Positions 6,287 to 10,641 of a stretch of DNA of 10,641 nucleotides are shown one piece after another. Position 1 is the first letter of the stretch, and the number at the start of each line of letters is the position of its first letter. The stretch is from an uncultured Helicobacter sp. (lineage in GTDB: Bacteria > Campylobacterota > Campylobacteria > Campylobacterales > Helicobacteraceae), in NCBI GenBank assembly GCA_944325475.1, contig CALVAF010000105.1:1-10641 (forward strand). The letters are read 5' to 3'. The notes below the pieces were generated by a model, which saw only the letters and a program-made list of their open reading frames with translations, made no database searches and had not been told where the DNA came from. Both the position numbers and the translations under genes were made by a program.

Positions 6287-7405
6287 ATGGACAAAATAAA
6301 GCCCATTACCCTAGGAATCATGGCGCTTTTACTTGTGCTATTGGTTTTTAACTTTATCCCCACCCAAAAATCCACTCCAACCACCCCAAAAAACCAAACC
6401 ATCGAAGAATCAAAACCAAACCCCAAGCAAACCAATAATCTACTAATCCAAAAAAATCTTGATTTTTTAAAAGAAAATCTCCCCACCCTCACACAACAAT
6501 ACCCACAAAATAACTCAATTCCCACCGCCCAATCACCCCTGCAACCCCAACAAACTCCACAAGACCCCACCCCACAAAAAGAGCCAGTAGAATCTTCTCT
6601 ACCTTCCTTACATTCCCAAAACCCCCTTCAACCTTTGCAGTCTTTAAACAATTTGCAACTTCATTCCACCCCACAAAACAGCCCAGAATCACAATCCCAA
6701 AAAGCCAAACTTTGCCCAAAATCCAATCCCCAACTTGCCATTATCATCGATGATATTAGCAACCTCGAACAATACCGCAGAGTGCAGGAAATCCCCTACA
6801 AAGTCACACCCTCTTTTTTCCCAAAAACCCCTATTTCCAAAAACACACCCAACATCGCAGCAACCACCCCTTTTTATATGGTGCATTTGCCACTTGAAGC
6901 GCTAAATTTCTACCAAAAAGAGCATTCTTGGCTTTTTAGCCATGATTCTAAGCAAACTATTCAAGATAGGATTAAAGCTATCAAAAAAGACTTCCCAAAC
7001 CTCACTTATCTTAACAACCACACCGGAAGCAAATTCACCCAAAACTTACAAGCCATGGAGAATCTTCTCACCACACTCAATGAAAAGGGAATCACTTTTG
7101 TGGATTCTCGCACCACTCCAAAAACCAAAACCGCCCTCCACTACCAAAATCACCCCATAACCCCACTCAATCCCTGCCAAAACACGCCTTTTTTGGAACG
7201 CGATATTTTTTTAGATAATGAGCTTGATATTACCAAAATCACACAAAACCTCATCAAAACCATTGAAATTGCTAAGGCAAAGGGCTATGCCATTGCCATA
7301 GGACACCCTCACAAAGAGACGATTCTAGCCCTCAAAAATGCCTCTGAATACCTCCAAAAAAGTGGTGTGGAAGCAGTTTATATCAAGGATATTGTGATTC
7401 CATAA
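6287..7405 (+). CDS. Membrane-anchored divergent polysaccharide deacetylase family protein (YibQ-like)
   Basis: The 372-residue protein has three parts. Residues about 7-25 are a hydrophobic segment, most likely an uncleaved signal anchor. Residues about 27-145 form a low-complexity linker rich in Pro, Gln, Asn, Thr and Ser with hardly any Gly. The rest is a periplasmic NodB-fold domain of the divergent polysaccharide deacetylase family. Signature pieces are LAIIIDDIS (Asp155, Asp156), VHLPLE (His200), NNHTGSKFT (His245), FVDSRT, ERDIFLDN and AIAIGHPH (His340, His342). Conserved acids and histidines suggest metal-dependent hydrolysis of a cell-wall or surface glycan, but the substrate is not known to me. 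It follows minE after 6 bases with little Shine-Dalgarno, so coupling to minE is likely. A homologue sits before dprA in C. jejuni as I recall (Cj0633), and E. coli yibQ lies by envC, hinting at envelope or division work. Confidence 0.85.
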   Translation: MDKIKPITLGIMALLLVLLVFNFIPTQKSTPTTPKNQTIEESKPNPKQTNNLLIQKNLDFLKENLPTLTQQYPQNNSIPTAQSPLQPQQTPQDPTPQKEPVESSLPSLHSQNPLQPLQSLNNLQLHSTPQNSPESQSQKAKLCPKSNPQLAIIIDDISNLEQYRRVQEIPYKVTPSFFPKTPISKNTPNIAATTPFYMVHLPLEALNFYQKEHSWLFSHDSKQTIQDRIKAIKKDFPNLTYLNNHTGSKFTQNLQAMENLLTTLNEKGITFVDSRTTPKTKTALHYQNHPITPLNPCQNTPFLERDIFLDNELDITKITQNLIKTIEIAKAKGYAIAIGHPHKETILALKNASEYLQKSGVEAVYIKDIVIP

Positions 7406-7422
7406 GGCTTTTATTAAAAATA

Positions 7423-7431
7423 TGCTAAAAT
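7423..7431 (+). promoter_or_regulatory. Extended -10 promoter for the WD40-dprA-ruvX genes
   Basis: TGC followed by TAAAAT (7426-7431) is an extended -10 element in the 48-bp gap after the deacetylase gene. Transcription would begin near 7437, leaving a leader of about 17 bases that contains the GAAGG Shine-Dalgarno at 7445-7449 of the next gene. It would allow expression of the propeller protein, dprA and ruvX apart from minDE. Confidence 0.5.
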
Positions 7432-7453
7432 AAAAACAAAAAGTGAAGGTTTA

Positions 7454-9583
7454 ATGGCAATTCCAAAAGCAACCCATCAACTACAAGGAAGTATCCTCTC
7501 TATTGCACCCTATAAAGATTCAATCTTTTGTATTGACAATACTTTTTACATTACCACAATCAGTCAAGATTTAAAAGCCATAGCTAATTTTCAAGTTATC
7601 AAAGACATAGAACCACCTCATCGCTATTCCCACGCTTTTGGAATCTCGCCTAATGCGTATTTTTGTATCCCTTTAATAGGGGAGAAAAAAACTCTAATTG
7701 TGAAACTAGATGATTCTAAGATTAAGCATGTCGCCACTCTTGATAACCATGATGGCGACATTGAATCTTGTAGCTTTTCAAGCGATGGGCAATACTTCGC
7801 AACCGGCGGACAAGATGGCAAGGTATTTTTGTATGAAGGCGAAGATTTCTTGCTCACTGCCTCACTTCTAGCGCGTTCTGATTATATCTCCACCATTCGC
7901 TTTTCAAAAAGCAATGAATTTATCGCCATTAGCGGGTTTGATAAATTCACAATGGTTTTTGACATTTTGCGGCACAAAATTGCTTTTAACTTTGTCACTA
8001 ACGATGTTGTAGAAGATTCTTGCTTTTTTGACAATGATGAGAAATTACTCCTTGTTTTACGAAACAATTCTAGTCTTATCTTTAGCCTCAAAGAAGGCAA
8101 AATCCTTTCTCAAGAATACCTTTTTGCCTTTTGGCCTACAAGCATTGCCCTTGATGAGGAAGAAAATTATGCCCTCATTGGCACTCGCTCTGACATGCTT
8201 TACATTCTCTCACTCAAAGACAATTCTAAAGTTATGGAAATCAAAACAGAACATGCTGGAATTGCCTCTCTTACCTTTTGTCATGGATTTTTATATCTTG
8301 GCTGTATTGATGGGGCTTTGCTTATTTTTGATTACAATGAGGGTAGAGAGGAGCTAAAAGACGCTCTAGCTATCAAAGACTACAAAAGGGCGCGCGAGGC
8401 GATTGAAAAAAATGTCTTTTTAAGCATACACCCGCTAACCAAAGTCTTTGATGAAGTGTGGCCTGATATTTTAAATCAAGCCATTACACTTTTAAACCAC
8501 GATGAAATCGACAAAGCCATTGAAATCACCGCACCCTTTGTAGTCTCACAACCCAAAAAAAACGAATTTGATTTCTACCTCTCTCAAAAAGACGGCGTCA
8601 AAACCTTCTTAGAACTCATCGAAAAAAAGGACTATGCTAAAGCCTATGAAATGCTAAAAACCACGAAATTTTTAGTCAAAACCCAAGCCTATGAAAAGCT
8701 AGAAAACATTTGGAATAAAACGTTTTTTAATGCCAAAAAACTGCTAATTGAAAACGCCAAGCTCAATCAAAAGTTAGCCGAACAATACCTTGCACCCTTT
8801 GAAAATACTCCCAAAAAAGAGCTCATCATTCAACTCCTTAGAAACTCCGATATTTTTGCAAAAGCTGACAATCTCATCAAGAATCAAAACTTCAAAGAAT
8901 ACTTTTCTCTGACTTTCCAATTTTCCTTTTTACGCGAAACAGATTTATACAAAAAAGTGCTTTTGCTTGGCGAAAAAATGCTGACAAATCTTATTGAATT
9001 AGAAAAAAACTTCCAATACCAAGAAGCTAAAAAAATCGCTGAAACACTTCTTGTCTTCCCCACTTTAAAAAGGGCAGCTAACGAAAAAATCGTGCTGATG
9101 CAGCAAAAAGAAAATTTCCTAGAAGTCATCGCTCAAAAAAACATCAAAAAAGTCTATTCTATGGTTAATGATATTGAAAACTTACGCTCTATGCAACAAT
9201 TCAAGGATTTTACTAAAGATTTTCTAAGGCTTTATGAAGAAGCAAAGCCCTATGCTTATCTAGGAAATGCCCAACATGTTATGGTGATTTTTGGGGAGTA
9301 TATGGAAATTAACTATTGGATTGACAAAATTGCTTCTTTGATGAAAATTGCCTACCTCAAGCAAATCAGCAATGCCCTTAATGAAATTGAAGTGAATTGG
9401 CCAATCACACTCAAACGTTATTATGAGCGATTTGGCAAAAGTGCTGAAATCATCAAAATCCTCCAAGACCACCCATCCCAAACCATTTTAGAGGAATTTG
9501 AAGGCGATGGCGAGAGTGATGGCTACCGACATCATCATTTTGTAGATAATATCGTGATTTACATTGTGCAAAAAGAATCCTAG
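7454..9583 (+). CDS. WD40-like beta-propeller plus alpha-solenoid protein of unknown function
   Basis: I do not recognise a named gene. The 709-residue product has no signal peptide or membrane segment and looks cytoplasmic. Residues about 12-297 divide into seven beta-propeller blades of roughly 40 residues. The clearest is blade 3 from His99 (HDGDIESCSFSSDGQYFATGG, then KVFLYEG), followed by blade 4 (ISTIRFSKSNEF, then TMVFDI). From about residue 300 the protein is alpha-helical. It shows a repeat of about 42 residues, with starts near 309, 351, 393, 438, 479, 521, 563 and 605, marked by a DYxxAxE-like helix start and a later FL. The layout resembles scaffold proteins that combine a propeller with a solenoid. 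The start ATG has GAAGG at 7445-7449. dprA begins 2 bases after the stop. Both C. jejuni and H. pylori, as I recall them, lack a gene at this spot. A protein-binding scaffold is inferred, not shown. Confidence 0.8.
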   Translation: MAIPKATHQLQGSILSIAPYKDSIFCIDNTFYITTISQDLKAIANFQVIKDIEPPHRYSHAFGISPNAYFCIPLIGEKKTLIVKLDDSKIKHVATLDNHDGDIESCSFSSDGQYFATGGQDGKVFLYEGEDFLLTASLLARSDYISTIRFSKSNEFIAISGFDKFTMVFDILRHKIAFNFVTNDVVEDSCFFDNDEKLLLVLRNNSSLIFSLKEGKILSQEYLFAFWPTSIALDEEENYALIGTRSDMLYILSLKDNSKVMEIKTEHAGIASLTFCHGFLYLGCIDGALLIFDYNEGREELKDALAIKDYKRAREAIEKNVFLSIHPLTKVFDEVWPDILNQAITLLNHDEIDKAIEITAPFVVSQPKKNEFDFYLSQKDGVKTFLELIEKKDYAKAYEMLKTTKFLVKTQAYEKLENIWNKTFFNAKKLLIENAKLNQKLAEQYLAPFENTPKKELIIQLLRNSDIFAKADNLIKNQNFKEYFSLTFQFSFLRETDLYKKVLLLGEKMLTNLIELEKNFQYQEAKKIAETLLVFPTLKRAANEKIVLMQQKENFLEVIAQKNIKKVYSMVNDIENLRSMQQFKDFTKDFLRLYEEAKPYAYLGNAQHVMVIFGEYMEINYWIDKIASLMKIAYLKQISNALNEIEVNWPITLKRYYERFGKSAEIIKILQDHPSQTILEEFEGDGESDGYRHHHFVDNIVIYIVQKES

Positions 9584-9585
9584 CC

Positions 9586-10362
9586 TTGCAAACCCTTGAT
9601 ACAATCCCACCAGAACTCTGCCATCTAAAAAACCTTAAAAATCTTTATTATTATGGGAATCTTAAACTGCTACAACAACGCAAAATTGCGATAATTGGCT
9701 CTAGAAATCCAAACCCATACACCCAAAACTTCACCAAAAACATTGCCAAAAAAATCTCACAACACGCTGTTATTATAAGTGGTGGAGCGCTTGGAGTGGA
9801 TATTTTAGCCCATAGCACCGCTTTGCCAAACACTATCATGGTCTCTCCAAGTTCGCTTGATATTATCTATCCCAAAACCAACCAAAAAATCATTCAAGAA
9901 ATTTACCAAAAGGGTTTGATTATAAGCCAATTTGACCCACCCTCCATTCCTAGACCCTATTCTTTTTTAGAACACAATAAAATCATCATCACCCTAGCAG
10001 AGTCAATCATAATCCCACAGGCTGATTTGAAAAGCGGGTCCATGCAAAGCGCCAAAGACGCCATAAGTCCAGGCAAAAAAATCTATGTCCCACCCCATCA
10101 TTTAGGGCAGAGCGAAGGCACACAAAGCCTAGCTAGAGAAGGGAAAGCCAATGTAATCTGGGAGATTGATTCATTTCTTGAGGAACTTTTTAAAAAAACA
10201 AAATCACAAAATACCCAACCACAAAGCACCGATGAAATTTTAGAATTTTGCAAAACCAATCCCTTTTTTGAAGAAGCATTTATTAAGTTTGGGGAGGCTA
10301 TTTTTACCTATGAACTAGAGGGTAAGATTCAACGCAATAATGGCAGAATAGAGGTCATTTAA
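9586..10362 (+). CDS. dprA: DNA-processing protein DprA
   Basis: DprA binds incoming single-stranded DNA during natural transformation and loads RecA onto it. The 258-residue product is close to the H. pylori length. It has an extended Rossmann fold with KIAIIGSRN (Gly38-Arg40), IISGGALGVDILAH from about residue 63, VSPSSLDIIYP, and FLEHNKIIITLAES leading to QADLKSGSM. A short C-terminal winged-helix (DML1-like) domain follows, ending in YELEGKIQRNNGRIEVI. There is no N-terminal SAM domain, as in other Campylobacterota. The start is TTG at 9586, 2 bases after the preceding stop, with only a weak upstream AAAAGA; translation is probably coupled to the propeller gene. It overlaps ruvX by one base (TAATG). 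The dprA-ruvX pair is conserved in Helicobacter and Campylobacter. The TTG start is the least certain part. Confidence 0.93.
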   Translation: MQTLDTIPPELCHLKNLKNLYYYGNLKLLQQRKIAIIGSRNPNPYTQNFTKNIAKKISQHAVIISGGALGVDILAHSTALPNTIMVSPSSLDIIYPKTNQKIIQEIYQKGLIISQFDPPSIPRPYSFLEHNKIIITLAESIIIPQADLKSGSMQSAKDAISPGKKIYVPPHHLGQSEGTQSLAREGKANVIWEIDSFLEELFKKTKSQNTQPQSTDEILEFCKTNPFFEEAFIKFGEAIFTYELEGKIQRNNGRIEVI

Positions 10363-10641
10363 TGCAAAACATTCTTGCACTTGATATTGGACTAAAACGG
10401 ATTGGAATTGCCAAATCAATCCAAAATATCCCCCTTCCCTTACCGCCAATTCTCCGCAAAAACCGCAATCAAGCTGCAAGAGAAGTGAGCCAAGTGATTA
10501 GTGATTCTAACATTCACATTCTTGTGATTGGAATCCCAAAAGAGGGGGAATGTGCTGAAGAGATGGAACGTAGAATCAAACATTTTGTGGGATTACTTGA
10601 GATTCCAAAGACGATTGAAATTCACTTTATTGATGAATCCT
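10362..10641 (+). CDS. ruvX: Holliday junction resolvase-like RuvX (YqgF family), C-terminus cut by window edge
   Basis: YqgF/RuvX proteins have an RNase H-like fold and are described as Holliday junction resolvases or as nucleases in rRNA maturation. The visible 93 codons (family about 130-140) begin MQNILALDIGLKRIGIA, with the first catalytic acid Asp8 in DIGxKRIG. They continue with VIGIPKEGE, then EEMERRIKHFV, and end at FIDES (Asp91, Glu92), which holds the next expected acidic position. The start ATG shares its first base with the dprA stop (TAATG at 10360-10364), so translation is probably coupled. The C-terminal third, including the last expected acidic residue, lies outside the window. 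Confidence 0.93.
   Translation, partial: MQNILALDIGLKRIGIAKSIQNIPLPLPPILRKNRNQAAREVSQVISDSNIHILVIGIPKEGECAEEMERRIKHFVGLLEIPKTIEIHFIDES

Noticed and set aside
6283..6886. Minus-strand frames rich in Gly, Val, Trp and Cys opposite the deacetylase gene
   Set aside because: They are the reverse complement of the C-rich, G-poor linker coding sequence and simply mirror its composition.
7409..7435. Inverted repeat TTTTATT/AATAAAA before the propeller gene as a terminator or operator
   Set aside because: Both arms are pure A/T and short, and they overlap the -10 element; likely a by-product of AT-rich promoter sequence.
1..10641. Mobile element, defence system, CRISPR array or biosynthetic cluster
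   Set aside because: No transposase, integrase, terminal inverted repeats, spaced direct repeats, tRNA or defence-type gene was seen; nearly all DNA is core genes in tight order.

Overview
The window looks like a chromosomal core region of a Campylobacterota (epsilonproteobacterial) genome, most likely Helicobacter or a close relative. The grounds are low-GC coding sequence, -10 boxes without a clear -35, a MinD/MinE pair of the Helicobacter type, and the block proC-fliW / bamD-lon, whose order I recall from Campylobacter jejuni. No mobile element, CRISPR array, rRNA or tRNA is visible, and no intact-looking gene is broken. Both window edges cut genes: proC at the left and ruvX at the right.

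Left part, minus strand (1-1142): fliW (flagellar assembly factor and CsrA antagonist) overlaps proC (proline synthesis) by an ATGA. A 289-bp divergent region (1143-1431) separates them from the plus-strand genes. It holds a perfect TATAAT, a small hairpin and a long AT-rich hairpin followed by a T-rich run. This is either a structured leader of bamD or a short RNA with its own terminator.

Right part, plus strand (1432-10641): eight genes run in one direction with almost no spacing. bamD (outer-membrane assembly lipoprotein) and lon (ATP-dependent protease) come first, and rnhB overlaps the end of lon. After 64 bp with a likely promoter come minD and minE (division-site placement), then a membrane-anchored divergent polysaccharide deacetylase (YibQ-like). 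After a further 48 bp with an extended -10 promoter comes a 709-residue protein made of a seven-bladed WD40-like propeller plus an alpha-helical solenoid, followed by dprA (natural transformation) and ruvX (Holliday junction resolvase homologue). Themes are envelope biogenesis, division-site selection and DNA processing.

Most of this is ordinary housekeeping DNA. The item most worth a second look is the propeller-solenoid protein at 7454-9583. Its C-terminal half shows a repeat of about 42 residues that I could follow through about eight copies, giving a domain layout like that of eukaryotic coat and nucleoporin proteins. Its function is unknown to me. The structured leader of bamD is second. 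Four of the nine genes with a visible start use GTG or TTG.
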